Assembly (NCBI RefSeq): GCF_020524585.1
Contig: NZ_JAIVLK010000007.1
Location: forward strand, 62,001 to 126,000
From: Celeribacter naphthalenivorans
GTDB taxonomy: Bacteria > Pseudomonadota > Alphaproteobacteria > Rhodobacterales > Rhodobacteraceae
Length of the DNA: 64,000 bases
Reading direction: 5' to 3'
Below, one piece after another: positions 8,163 through 17,184 of the stretch. Below the pieces are notes generated by a model. It ran no database searches, had not been told where the DNA came from, and saw nothing but the letters and a program-made list of their open reading frames with translations. The position numbers were made by a program, and so were the translations under genes. Every line of letters begins with the position of its first letter. The stretch's first letter is position 1.

Positions 8163-9143
8163 ATGACATCCTTTATCAAAGCGGCAGCATTCGCTGCGGC
8201 AACTCTTACTGCGCTTCCGGCCATGGCGGATATTGATCCCGTCACCCTGCGTCTGGCGCATGTGGTCAACGAACAGGACGCCTATCACACCGCCGCCGTG
8301 AAGTTTCAGGAACTGGTCTCCGAGCGCTCCGATGGCGCGATCACCGTCGAGATTTTCCCGAACGCCACGCTGGGCGACGAGCGCACTTTGCTCGAAGGCA
8401 TGCAAATCGGCACGGTTGACATGGGCGTGATCACCAACGGTCCTGTCGCGAACTTCCTCGAAGATATCGCCGTTTTCGAACTGCCGTTCCTCTTCCCCTC
8501 TCCCGAAGCGGCCTACAGCGTCCTTGATGGGGAAATCGGCCAGGAGCTTTTGGGTCGCCTCGAAGAGGTCAACCTCAAAGGTCTCGCCTATGCCGAGCGC
8601 GGGTTCCGCAACCTGACCAATTCGAAGCGCCCGGTGAACACGCCTGCCGATCTCGACGGGCTGCGCATCCGCGTGATGGAAAACCCGGTCTATATCGACA
8701 GCTTCCGTGAGCTGGGGGCCGACGCGATCCCGATGGCCTGGACCGAGGCCCTGACCGGCATGCAGCAAAACACCATCGACGGCCAGGAAAACCCGGTCGG
8801 TGTGGTCTATTCCTTCAAGCTGAACGAAACCCAGACCAACATGACCATGACGCGCCACACCTACGCGCCGGCGCTCTTTGTGATGGGCATGCCGAAATGG
8901 AACCAGCTCTCTGAAGAGACGCAGGACATCATCGCAGCCGCGGCACAAGAGGCGGCGGAATACGAGCGCGCGCTCAACGCCGAGCTTGAAGAAGAGCAAC
9001 TGGCCGCCCTCAAAGACGCGGGCATGAATGTGGTCGAAGATGCGGACCTCGCAGCCTTCTCCGCCGCTGTGCAGCCGGTCTATGACAAATACGGCGAGAA
9101 ATTCGGCGACTATCTGCCGCGCATCCAAGAGGCGCTGAAGTAA
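8163..9143 (+). CDS. dctP: TRAP transporter solute-binding protein (DctP family)
   Basis: A 326 aa periplasmic binding protein. A signal peptide is visible (MTSFIKAAAFAAATLTALPAMA, cleavage after Ala-Met-Ala). The mature part has DctP hallmarks: LRLAHVVNEQDAYH, EIFPNATLGDERTLLEGMQIGT, the ligand-contacting Arg in LDGLRIRVMENP, and the DGQENP motif near residue 200. It captures an organic acid or related solute for the adjacent DctQ/DctM permease, which is driven by sodium or proton gradients. The ATG follows GGGAGGAC closely; an upstream in-frame start at 8145 would place that site within the gene. The substrate cannot be read from the sequence. Confidence 0.93.
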   Translation: MTSFIKAAAFAAATLTALPAMADIDPVTLRLAHVVNEQDAYHTAAVKFQELVSERSDGAITVEIFPNATLGDERTLLEGMQIGTVDMGVITNGPVANFLEDIAVFELPFLFPSPEAAYSVLDGEIGQELLGRLEEVNLKGLAYAERGFRNLTNSKRPVNTPADLDGLRIRVMENPVYIDSFRELGADAIPMAWTEALTGMQQNTIDGQENPVGVVYSFKLNETQTNMTMTRHTYAPALFVMGMPKWNQLSEETQDIIAAAAQEAAEYERALNAELEEEQLAALKDAGMNVVEDADLAAFSAAVQPVYDKYGEKFGDYLPRIQEALK

Positions 9144-9144
9144 G

Positions 9145-9687
9145 ATGCTCAAAGGGCTGGCGTGGCTGGACAGATTGGTGGGGACACTCCTCAAACCCGT
9201 GGTTTTCGCGGGTATGGCGGGACTGACGGCGGTGATCACGCTTCAGATCGTGTCGCGAGTGTTCTTCACCTCGGTGGGCTGGACGGAAGAGGTCGCAAGA
9301 TTTCTGCTGATCTGGATCACCTTTCTCGGCGCTGCGCTGGCCTATCAACAGGGGCGGCATATCGCGGTCACGGTTCTGCGTGACAACCTGCCGCCCGCGT
9401 TGCGCCGGATCGTCTCCGGCGCGGCGGTTCTGGTCACGATCGTGTTCCTCCTGACGCTGGCCAAAATCGGCTGGCAATATATGAACATGCAGAGTTTTCA
9501 AAAATCGCCCTCATTGCGGCTCAGCATGACCTATGTCTATGCCGTCATGCCCTTTGCCGCGCTGGTCATGGCGGGGTTGTCGGTGATCGACCTGATCCGG
9601 CTTTTGGCCGGACAGCCGATGCGAGAGGCCCATAGTGAAATCGACAGGGATGTCGATCAGAATGCGGCTCAGGAGACAGTACAATGA
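9145..9687 (+). CDS. dctQ: TRAP transporter small permease (DctQ family)
   Basis: A 180 aa membrane protein with four predicted hydrophobic segments (about residues 15-40, 50-70, 90-112 and 130-155) and the family motif WTEEVARFLLIWITFLGAALAYQQGRHI. It bridges the binding protein and DctM in the inner membrane. It starts one base after the dctP stop and overlaps the dctM start by four bases, so the three genes form a translationally coupled operon. Confidence 0.92.
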   Translation: MLKGLAWLDRLVGTLLKPVVFAGMAGLTAVITLQIVSRVFFTSVGWTEEVARFLLIWITFLGAALAYQQGRHIAVTVLRDNLPPALRRIVSGAAVLVTIVFLLTLAKIGWQYMNMQSFQKSPSLRLSMTYVYAVMPFAALVMAGLSVIDLIRLLAGQPMREAHSEIDRDVDQNAAQETVQ

Positions 9688-10931
9688 GCCTCGTGCTTGC
9701 CGGCCTTTTCGCTCTTTTCCTGCTGTTGGGCATTCCGGTCGCCATCGTGATCGGCGCGGCGACCATGAGCGCGCTTAACCTCTCCGGCGTGCCTTTGATG
9801 GTTGTGCCGCAACAGATGTTCTCCGGCATCAACTCTTTCGCGCTTGTCGCCGTGCCGATGTTCGTTCTGGCGGGCGATGTCATGGCGCAGGGCGAAATTT
9901 CCAAACGCCTTGTGGCCTTTGCCGACAGCATGTTCGGCTTTATCAAAGGCGGGCTCTCTATCGTCTCCGTGCTCGCAGGCATGTTCTTTGCCGCAATCTC
10001 GGGCTCCGGTGCGGCGACAACCGCCGCCGTGGGCGCCAGCCTCGTGCCGGAACTGAAACGCAAAGGCTATGATCCGGCGTCGGCCGCCTCGCTCATTGCC
10101 GCAGCGGGCACCATCGGCGTGGTGATCCCGCCGTCCGTGCCGATGATCATCTATGCTGTGATCGCGCAGGAATCCGTGCGAGAGTTGTTTCTGAACGGTT
10201 TTATCCCCGGCATCGCCATGGGCGTGGGGCTGATCTTTATTGCGCTCATTCAAGGCCACCGCCGCGCCTATCCGCGCGGGACCGCGTTCAACCTGAAAAC
10301 CATTGGCCGCACCTTTATTTCGGCCAGCTGGGGGCTGATGGCGCCGCTGATCATTCTCGGCGGGATATTTTCGGGCATTTTCACCCCGTCCGAAGCCGCC
10401 GTGATTGCGGTGGATTATGCCATCCTCGTGTCACTTTTCATCTACCGCGACCTGACCCTGAAACAGCTTTATCGCATCATCATCCGTGCAGGCGTCACCA
10501 CCTCCGTCATCATGTTTGTGATTGCGGCCTCCTCGATCCTGAGCTGGACGCTGTCAAGCTGGCAGGTGCCGAACCAGATCGCCTCTGCGGCACTGTCCTT
10601 GTCCTCCAATACCTATGTGCTGTTGCTTCTGGTGATGGCGGTGATCCTCGTGGCGGGGGTGTTCCTTGAAACCGCCTCTGCCCTGATCATCCTGACCCCG
10701 ATGCTCCTGCCTCTCGCGGCGCAGCTCGGTCTGAGCACCGTGCATTTCGGCATCATCATCGTGGTCGGCCTGGCCATTGGTATGGTCACGCCGCCGGTTG
10801 CGATCAACCTCTTTGTCGCCTCCACAACGGCGCGGCTGCCGATCGAACGCATCGCCCGCGCGGTTCTGCCCTATCTCGGGATGCTGTTGCTTGTGTATCT
10901 CATGATCGCCTTCGTACCGATCCTGATCTGA
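9684..10931 (+). CDS. dctM: TRAP transporter large permease (DctM family)
   Basis: A 415 aa multi-pass membrane protein that catalyses ion-coupled translocation. Family motifs are clear: AISGSGAATTAAVGASLVPELKRKGYDP, AAAGTIGVVIPPSVPMIIYA, GIFTPSEAAVIAVDYA and GMVTPPVAINLFVAS. The length is typical of DctM. It overlaps dctQ by ATGA and ends about 200 bp before a LysR regulator that may control it. Confidence 0.93.
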   Translation: MSLVLAGLFALFLLLGIPVAIVIGAATMSALNLSGVPLMVVPQQMFSGINSFALVAVPMFVLAGDVMAQGEISKRLVAFADSMFGFIKGGLSIVSVLAGMFFAAISGSGAATTAAVGASLVPELKRKGYDPASAASLIAAAGTIGVVIPPSVPMIIYAVIAQESVRELFLNGFIPGIAMGVGLIFIALIQGHRRAYPRGTAFNLKTIGRTFISASWGLMAPLIILGGIFSGIFTPSEAAVIAVDYAILVSLFIYRDLTLKQLYRIIIRAGVTTSVIMFVIAASSILSWTLSSWQVPNQIASAALSLSSNTYVLLLLVMAVILVAGVFLETASALIILTPMLLPLAAQLGLSTVHFGIIIVVGLAIGMVTPPVAINLFVASTTARLPIERIARAVLPYLGMLLLVYLMIAFVPILI

Positions 10932-11071
10932 GGCCAGCTCTGCCGCACCCCTCGATGTGGCGCGCGCGATAGGTTTGTCACGGCGGAACAGTTTCTGGCC
11001 ACATTCGGGGCGCGGCGATGCGTGACGAGATTGATGGGTGTTTGGTGAAGCTGGTATAGCCACACTGTGAC

Positions 11072-11110
11072 AGTATTCCTGACCTGCAGCTGTCCATGCG
11101 GGTCGGAATA
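11072..11110. promoter_or_regulatory. Dyad upstream of the LysR-type gene
   Basis: TATTCCTGACC and GGGTCGGAATA form a near-perfect dyad lacking one base on one side, with about 15 bp between the arms. It ends about 20 bp before the LysR ATG, overlapping the likely promoter and leader, so it is a candidate autoregulatory site. Confidence 0.4.
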
Positions 11111-11128
11111 TGAGGGAGGACAGTTCGG

Positions 11129-12058
11129 ATGGGGCATTACCTACGTTCTTTGCGGCCTGTGCAATTGCGTTTGATCGCAGCGATTGCGCAAAATGGGAAA
11201 TTGCGGTTGGCGGCCGATGCCTGTGGCATGACGACGCCCGCCGCGTCGCGCATGTTGGCCGATCTGGAGGCGCATCTCGAAACGGCTCTGTTTACGCGGC
11301 AACCGAAAGGCATGGTCACCACACCCGCTGGCGATGTGATCGTGCGGCATGCGCGTAAGGTCGTTCATGATCTCGACTTGATGGAGTCCGAATTCAATAC
11401 GCATCTCGAAGGCTTCAGCGGCACGGTGCGCGTCGGTGCTGTGACAGGTGGGGCGCTGGCCATTCTGATCCCCGCCATCCTTGAGTTGAAACGAGACGCG
11501 CCTCAGATCGACGTTTCACTGGAGATCGCACCTTCGGCGCAATTGATGGACGGGCTGGAACGAGGCCAGTTCGATTTTACACTCAGCCGCGTCGGGGTCC
11601 ATGAACATGCCGGCGCCTTTGACATCACTCCGGCATGGAGTGAGAGAGTGCTTTTGATGGTGCGCAAAGGGCATCCGCTGACCGCACAGGGGCCGGTTAG
11701 CCTTGCCGCGATGCGAGACGCCTTCTGGACGATGCAGGATCGCGGCGCGCCGATCCATCATGCCCTTGAGCTGGCGTTTCATAATGAGGGGCTTGAGCTC
11801 CCGGACAACGTCATCAAAACGGCTTCGGTCGTCGCCATCATGGCGCTTTTGCGTGACTCGGATGTGATCGCGGTCGTCACGCAAGAGGTTGCGGATCTTT
11901 TGCTATCGCCGCCCTACAATGCCGGTCTCGACCTTTTGGAAACGAAAAAACCGATCATAATCGAGCCCTACTATGTGCTCTATCCGCGCGACCGGTTGAT
12001 GTCTGCCGCTGCAAATCGTCTGAGAAAATTGGTCACACAGCGTCTCTCCGCTCAATGA
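11129..12058 (+). CDS. LysR-family transcriptional regulator
   Basis: A 309 aa LysR protein. Its N-terminal winged helix-turn-helix (residues 8-68) reads VQLRLIAAIAQNGKLRLAAD, then PAASRMLADLEAHLETALFTRQPKG. A periplasmic-binding-like effector domain spans residues 95-300. A GGGAGGAC ribosome site precedes the ATG. It lies between the TRAP operon and the arabinofuranosidase/ABC cluster on the same strand and could control either. Related LysR proteins such as GbpR respond to sugars, but no specific assignment is possible. Confidence 0.85.
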   Translation: MGHYLRSLRPVQLRLIAAIAQNGKLRLAADACGMTTPAASRMLADLEAHLETALFTRQPKGMVTTPAGDVIVRHARKVVHDLDLMESEFNTHLEGFSGTVRVGAVTGGALAILIPAILELKRDAPQIDVSLEIAPSAQLMDGLERGQFDFTLSRVGVHEHAGAFDITPAWSERVLLMVRKGHPLTAQGPVSLAAMRDAFWTMQDRGAPIHHALELAFHNEGLELPDNVIKTASVVAIMALLRDSDVIAVVTQEVADLLLSPPYNAGLDLLETKKPIIIEPYYVLYPRDRLMSAAANRLRKLVTQRLSAQ

Positions 12059-12126
12059 AAGACAAGCCTCCCTTAAAAGGGTTACCAATTCTGTCAACGC
12101 GATATTCAAAAAAGTAAATTTCTGTT

Positions 12127-12142
12127 AACTGGATACCCGGTT
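12127..12142. promoter_or_regulatory. Operator-like palindrome upstream of the arabinofuranosidase gene
   Basis: AACTGGATACCCGGTT fits the fully symmetric pattern AACYGGRTAYCCRGTT and lies 49 bp before the abfA ATG in an otherwise AT-rich 132 bp gap. It may be the binding site of the regulator of the arabinoside operon; no LacI-type gene is present in the window. Confidence 0.4.
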
Positions 12143-12190
12143 AGCGTCCTCCTAAGCAAAAATTGCACAAGATTCGTACCGGGAGGGGAC

Positions 12191-13708
12191 ATGAAAAGCA
12201 CTGTCACAATCCATCGCGATTTCACCATCGCACGTATTGACGACCGACTTTATGCCGCATTTATCGAACATATGGGCCGCGCGATCTACGGCGGGATTTA
12301 CGAGCCAGACCACCCAACGGCCAATGCGCACGGGTTCCGCCAAGATGTGCTCGAACTGGTGCGCGGGCTCAACATTCCCGCCATTCGCTATCCTGGCGGC
12401 AACTTTGTCTCCGCCTACAAGTGGGAGGACGGCATCGGCCCGCGTGAGGACCGGCCTGTGCGGCTCGATCTTGCCTGGAGGTCGAAAGAGACGAACCAGG
12501 TGGGCATCAATGATTTCGCGGTCTGGGCCAAGGATGCAGGCATCGAGATGATGCTGGCCGTAAATCTTGGCACGCGCGGCATCGAAGACGCACGCAACTT
12601 TGTCGAATATTGCAACCACCCGTCAGGCACCTACTGGAGCGATCTGCGCCGGTCCCACGGCGTTGCCGATCCCTATGGGGTCAAGATGTGGTGTCTTGGC
12701 AATGAAATGGACGGCCCCTGGCAGATCGGCCACATGGAGGCCAAAGAATACGGACGGCTTGCCGATGAGACCTCGAAAGCGGTCAAAGCCTTTGGTGGCG
12801 GCATCGAGACAGTGGTCTGCGGCTCCTCCAATGATGAGATGCCGAGCTATCCCGATTGGGAACGTCAGGTGCTCGAAGAGTGCTATGAGAATGTCGATTA
12901 CATTTCGCTGCACAAATATTTCGGCAATTCGAGCCGCGATACGCTCAACTATTTTGCGAAGATCGAAGAGACGGGCCGGTATATCCAATCTATCGGCGGG
13001 GTTATCGATTACGTTAAGGCGAAGAAACGCGCCAAGAACGACATCTATATCTGTTTCGACGAATGGAACGTCTGGTATCACAACCGCGAGGAAGACTCGA
13101 AGAACTGGCACAGCTGGGACTGGCCAGAAGCGCCCGCGCTTTTGGAAGAGGATTACAACCTCGAAGACGCGATCTTTGTCGGCGGCCTGCTCAATGAGTT
13201 CATCCGCCGTTCGGATCGCGTGAAAATCGCCTGCATCGCGCAGCTGGTGAACGTGATCGCGCCGATCCGTACGAAAACCGGCGGCCCGGCCTGGGCCACG
13301 ACGATCTACTACCCCTATCAGTTCGCGAGCCTTTATGGTCGTGGCACGGCGCTCAATGTTGCCGTCGACAGCCCGCAGTACAACGCCCATGTGGCGCAGG
13401 ACGTCAACTATCTCGATGTGGCCGCAGTGCTGGCCCCGGATGGCAAAAGCATTACCGTCTTTGCGATCAACCGTCATCTCGAAGAGGAGATGGATGTGAA
13501 CATGGCGCTCCATGGCTTTGGCGATCTGACGGTGATCGACCATCAGGTGATGGGCGGCGACGCATCGAAAGCACGCATCGCCAACACCGCCGATCAGCCC
13601 GATCTGGTCATCCCGCGCAAGGGGGACAAACTTTCGGTCGATGGCGGTGAGTTGACCGGACGTCTCCCGGCGTTCTCCTACAGTGTGATCCGGCTTGCGG
13701 TCGGGTGA
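12191..13708 (+). CDS. abfA: Alpha-L-arabinofuranosidase, GH51
   Basis: A 505 aa cytoplasmic glycosidase (no signal peptide) releasing terminal L-arabinofuranose from arabino-oligosaccharides. The GH51 TIM barrel shows RYPGGNFVSAYKWEDGIGP, the acid/base glutamate in WCLGNEMDGPWQ and the nucleophile in ICFDEWNVWYH. A beta-sandwich domain follows (after about residue 380) and ends in FSYSVIRL, as usual. It starts after a GGGAGGGG site and is followed 39 bp later by the importer ATPase. Imported arabinosides are therefore probably cleaved inside the cell. Confidence 0.94.
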   Translation: MKSTVTIHRDFTIARIDDRLYAAFIEHMGRAIYGGIYEPDHPTANAHGFRQDVLELVRGLNIPAIRYPGGNFVSAYKWEDGIGPREDRPVRLDLAWRSKETNQVGINDFAVWAKDAGIEMMLAVNLGTRGIEDARNFVEYCNHPSGTYWSDLRRSHGVADPYGVKMWCLGNEMDGPWQIGHMEAKEYGRLADETSKAVKAFGGGIETVVCGSSNDEMPSYPDWERQVLEECYENVDYISLHKYFGNSSRDTLNYFAKIEETGRYIQSIGGVIDYVKAKKRAKNDIYICFDEWNVWYHNREEDSKNWHSWDWPEAPALLEEDYNLEDAIFVGGLLNEFIRRSDRVKIACIAQLVNVIAPIRTKTGGPAWATTIYYPYQFASLYGRGTALNVAVDSPQYNAHVAQDVNYLDVAAVLAPDGKSITVFAINRHLEEEMDVNMALHGFGDLTVIDHQVMGGDASKARIANTADQPDLVIPRKGDKLSVDGGELTGRLPAFSYSVIRLAVG

Positions 13709-13747
13709 CATGGACAAAAGACGGTCAGGAGGAGGCCCGGAGGTAGA

Positions 13748-14860
13748 ATGACAGGCGAGACAGGGAGGACAGACATGCAGGGGACCGGTGTTCATCTGGA
13801 TGCGGTGAAAAAGAGCTTCGGCATGGTCGATGTCATCAAGGGTGTCGATATGCAGGTGAAGCGTGGCGAATTCGCCGTCTTTGTCGGACCCTCGGGATGT
13901 GGCAAGTCGACGCTTCTGCGGATGATTGCGGGGCTTGAGGACACGTCTGGCGGGTCGATTTCCATCGGGGAGCGGGATGTGACCCATGCAGATCCCGCCG
14001 ATCGGGGCGTCGCGATGGTGTTCCAATCCTACGCGCTGTACCCGCATCTGTCTGTCTTTGAAAATATGGCCTTCAGCCTGCGTCTTGCCAAACGGCCCAA
14101 GGCGGAGGTCAAGGACAAGGTGCAGGAGGCCGCGGCCATTCTGCAACTCACCGATCATCTCGACAAAAAGCCCTCCCAGCTTTCGGGGGGGCAGCGTCAG
14201 CGCGTCGCCATCGGTCGCGCCATCGTGCGGGCGCCGGAGGTGTTTCTCTTTGACGAACCGCTGTCCAACCTAGACGCGGAATTGCGGGTCCAGATGCGGC
14301 TCGAACTGGCGCGGCTGCACCAGAAACTCGGTGCAACGATGATTTACGTCACCCATGATCAGGTGGAGGCCATGACGCTCGCGGATACGATTTTCGTGTT
14401 GCAAGGCGGTCATGTCCAACAGTCGGGCGCGCCGCTCGATCTCTACGACGATCCGTCCAATCGTTTTGTCGCAGGCTTCATCGGCTCGCCGTCGATGAAC
14501 TTTCTCGATGCAAAGGTTGTGGCGCAGACGTCCGGCGGCATTACGGCCGAACTCACGAGCCAGCCCGATGCGCGGTTCGACATCGCCCTGACCGAGCGGC
14601 CCGCCGTGGGGACGCCCGTCTCACTTGGGATGCGGCCAGAACATATTTCGATCACCGAGGGTGTGGGGCTGCGTGTGACGGTGGACGTGGCCGAAGAACT
14701 TGGCGGCGTCTCTTATCAACACGGCACGCTCGAAGGTGGCGAACCCGTGATCTTTCAACAAACAGGTGCGCGCCACGGGATGCACGGCACGGTCCAGACC
14801 GTGATGCCTGATGCCGCGCGCATGTTCGTTTTCGACGAGGCCGGAGACCGTCTCCGGTAA
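13748..14860 (+). CDS. ugpC: Sugar ABC transporter ATPase (UgpC/MalK family)
   Basis: A 370 aa ATPase energising the sugar importer encoded downstream. Walker A GPSGCGKST, Q-loop MVFQSYALYPH, signature LSGGQRQRVAIGRA, Walker B VFLFDEPLSNLD and switch H in YVTHDQ are all present. A C-terminal TOBE/MalK regulatory domain covers about residues 240-365. Two starts are plausible: 13748 (GGAGGT upstream) and 13775 (GGGAGG upstream), the latter nearer the usual family start. Gene order abfA-ATPase-binding protein-two permeases indicates one operon. Confidence 0.92.
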   Translation: MTGETGRTDMQGTGVHLDAVKKSFGMVDVIKGVDMQVKRGEFAVFVGPSGCGKSTLLRMIAGLEDTSGGSISIGERDVTHADPADRGVAMVFQSYALYPHLSVFENMAFSLRLAKRPKAEVKDKVQEAAAILQLTDHLDKKPSQLSGGQRQRVAIGRAIVRAPEVFLFDEPLSNLDAELRVQMRLELARLHQKLGATMIYVTHDQVEAMTLADTIFVLQGGHVQQSGAPLDLYDDPSNRFVAGFIGSPSMNFLDAKVVAQTSGGITAELTSQPDARFDIALTERPAVGTPVSLGMRPEHISITEGVGLRVTVDVAEELGGVSYQHGTLEGGEPVIFQQTGARHGMHGTVQTVMPDAARMFVFDEAGDRLR

Positions 14861-14949
14861 GGCTGTCCGCAGGCCCGAACGTGCCTTGAGGAGGGGGCTG
14901 ACGGGTCGGCAAGGACAGATCAAAAGACACAATGGAGGAGGAGACCAAA

Positions 14950-16224
14950 ATGAAACTGATGACGAAACTTGCGACGGCCACGGCGCTTAGCCTTGGGCTT
15001 GCCACGCCTGCTCTCGCGCAGGTGAAACTGGAATGGTGGGACTTTCTCGCGGGCGGCGACGGTGTGCGGATGCAGGCGCTGATCGACGAATTCAACGCCG
15101 AACATCCCGACATTCAGGTGAGCGGCACGACGCTTGAGTGGGGGTTGCCGTTCTACACAAAGGTCCGCACCGCCACGGCTGTGGGGCAGGGACCGGACAT
15201 CATGACATACCACCTGTCGCGCCTTCCGCTCGCGCTTGAGGAAAACGTGCTGTCCCCGATCTCGGCGCAGGATCTCGAGACTGCGGGTTTGACGAAAGAG
15301 GACTTCTTTCCTGCGGCCATTGAGGCAGCGTCGACCGATGATGGTCAACTGATGGCTGTTCCTTTTGACATTCATGCGGTCGTGGCATTTTACAACAAGA
15401 CCGCGCTCGAGGGCACCGACTGGCTTGACGAGAACGGCAATCTGACCGGCATTTCCTCCATCGAAGACATGACCGCGCTCTTGCAATGGGCCAAGGGCGA
15501 AGGTTTTTCCGACCCGCTCAGCTTTCAGAGCGAGGGTGGCGGAGGCACTTGGCGGATGTTCTACACCTTGCTGCGCCAACAGGACGGTGAGCTGATCACC
15601 GACGGCGAAGTGCTTGCGGGCGACAATATGGACAAGGCCGTGACCGCAATCCAGACGCTGGCGGATTGGCGATCTGAGGGGCTGATCCCGGAGCAAGCCG
15701 CCTACGAGGCCTCGGTGGCGCTGTTTTCCGGGCAAAAGGCGGTGATTCATATCAATGGCGTCTGGGAAGTGCCGACGTTTAAGGATTCCGCAGCGGATGG
15801 CTCGCTTGGGTTTGACTGGTCCGCGAATGAAGTGCCGCAGATGATGGATCAGCCCGCGACCTGGGCCGACAGCCATGCCTTTGCCATCCCGCAGAACCCC
15901 AACATGACGGACGAAGAACGCAGCGCCGTGATGACCGTGATCGGCTGGATGCAGGAGCATTCGTTGGCCTGGGCCGATGCGGGTCACATCCCGGCCTATA
16001 AGCCGACCGTGGACAGTGCGGAATATGCAGCGCTTGAGCCGAATGCGACCTACGCGTCGCTGGCCGACAATGCGGCCTTTGATCCGCGCTCTTCGATCGC
16101 GGGTGTGGCCTCCCCGGTCTATGACGCCGTCGACAACCTGATTGCGCCTGCGGTGCACGGGTTTCTCAGCGCCGAAGACGCCGCCGCCGAGATGAAGGCT
16201 CAGCTGCAATCTTTGATCGATTGA
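14950..16224 (+). CDS. Sugar ABC transporter solute-binding protein (family 1)
   Basis: A 424 aa periplasmic protein with a signal peptide (MKLMTKLATATALSLGLATPALA, cleavage after ALA). The mature protein begins VKLEWWDFLAGGDGVRMQALIDEF, typical of MalE/UgpB-like binding proteins, and keeps the family pattern TYHLSRL, FDIHAVVAFYNKTAL and AVIHINGVWE. It delivers an arabino-oligosaccharide or another sugar to the permeases encoded next. The ATG is preceded by GGAGGAGGAG; an earlier in-frame ATG at 14932 overlaps that site and is rejected. Confidence 0.92.
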   Translation: MKLMTKLATATALSLGLATPALAQVKLEWWDFLAGGDGVRMQALIDEFNAEHPDIQVSGTTLEWGLPFYTKVRTATAVGQGPDIMTYHLSRLPLALEENVLSPISAQDLETAGLTKEDFFPAAIEAASTDDGQLMAVPFDIHAVVAFYNKTALEGTDWLDENGNLTGISSIEDMTALLQWAKGEGFSDPLSFQSEGGGGTWRMFYTLLRQQDGELITDGEVLAGDNMDKAVTAIQTLADWRSEGLIPEQAAYEASVALFSGQKAVIHINGVWEVPTFKDSAADGSLGFDWSANEVPQMMDQPATWADSHAFAIPQNPNMTDEERSAVMTVIGWMQEHSLAWADAGHIPAYKPTVDSAEYAALEPNATYASLADNAAFDPRSSIAGVASPVYDAVDNLIAPAVHGFLSAEDAAAEMKAQLQSLID

Positions 16225-16235
16225 TCCACCCACTT

Positions 16236-16270
16236 TTCGGGCCGGTGCGACACCCCGTTTCCGGCCCGAA
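16236..16270 (+). other. Intercistronic stem-loop after the binding-protein gene
   Basis: A perfect 10 bp inverted repeat TTCGGGCCGG / CCGGCCCGAA with a 15 nt spacer lies between the solute-binding protein gene and the first permease gene. Such structures after binding-protein genes often stabilise the upstream mRNA or reduce read-through, so that binding protein exceeds permease. Confidence 0.65.
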
Positions 16271-16299
16271 GCTACCGAGAGACCGCAAGGGAGTCCCTG

Positions 16300-17184
16300 A
16301 TGTCACAGGCGAACAGACGAAACCGCGAGTTGCGCGCAGCCGCCCTATTGGTGCTGCCCTTCGTGTTCATCTTTGCGGTCTTTTTTCTCTATCCGACCTA
16401 TAAAGTCGTCGCGCTCAGCTTTACCGATGCGCCTTTGATTGGTGAGGGCAACTGGGTGGGTTTGGCCAATTATACCAAGCTGTTCGGTGATCGGCTGTTC
16501 TACACCTCGCTCTGGAACAACTTTTACTTCGTGCTGCTGACCGTTATCCCGACGACCGTGATCGCGCTTTTGATCGCGCTCTCGGTGAGCAAGCTCAAGG
16601 GCCGCGTGCAGGCGCTTGTGCTGACGTTGTTTTTCCTGCCCTATGTGCTTCCCGTCTCCGTTGTCACCATGATCTGGGCATGGATGCTCGACTTTCAATT
16701 CGGCGTGCTGCAACCGCTCATTGCCGCGATCACCGGCAAACCCGTGCCCGTGTTCAAGAACCCGACCTGGGTGATGCCGATGATCGCCGTGGTGACAGTC
16801 TGGTGGACCAATGGGTTCAACGTGCTTTTGATGATCGCCGGGCTTCGCAACATTCCTGCCGATCTCTACGAGGCCGCCTCTTTGGACGGGGCCACCCCGT
16901 GGCAGCGGTTTTGGCGCGTGACCTGGCCGCTTCTCTGGCCTGTGGTGTCTCTTGTGTTGACGCTTCAGCTGATCTTGCAGCTCAAGCTCTTCGATCAGGT
17001 CTATCTCTTGTCCAACGGCGGGCCGTTCAACCAGTCCTATGTCGTGCTGATGCAGATGTATCGCGAGGCGTTCCAACTGAACAACGGCGGCTATGCCTCC
17101 GCCATCGCCATGGTGCTTTTCCTCGTGATCGTGATCGTCTCGATCCTGCAATTTCAACTTCTGCGTATCCGAGGCCGCAAATGA
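16300..17184 (+). CDS. Sugar ABC transporter permease (MalF family)
   Basis: A 294 aa inner-membrane protein with six hydrophobic segments. The ATPase-contacting EAA loop reads EAASLDGATPWQRFWRVTWPLLWPV. It has a short cytoplasmic N-terminus and the first helix at about residues 15-38, as in compact MalF/UgpA homologues. A GGGAG site precedes the ATG. It overlaps the second permease by ATGA. Confidence 0.92.
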   Translation: MSQANRRNRELRAAALLVLPFVFIFAVFFLYPTYKVVALSFTDAPLIGEGNWVGLANYTKLFGDRLFYTSLWNNFYFVLLTVIPTTVIALLIALSVSKLKGRVQALVLTLFFLPYVLPVSVVTMIWAWMLDFQFGVLQPLIAAITGKPVPVFKNPTWVMPMIAVVTVWWTNGFNVLLMIAGLRNIPADLYEAASLDGATPWQRFWRVTWPLLWPVVSLVLTLQLILQLKLFDQVYLLSNGGPFNQSYVVLMQMYREAFQLNNGGYASAIAMVLFLVIVIVSILQFQLLRIRGRK

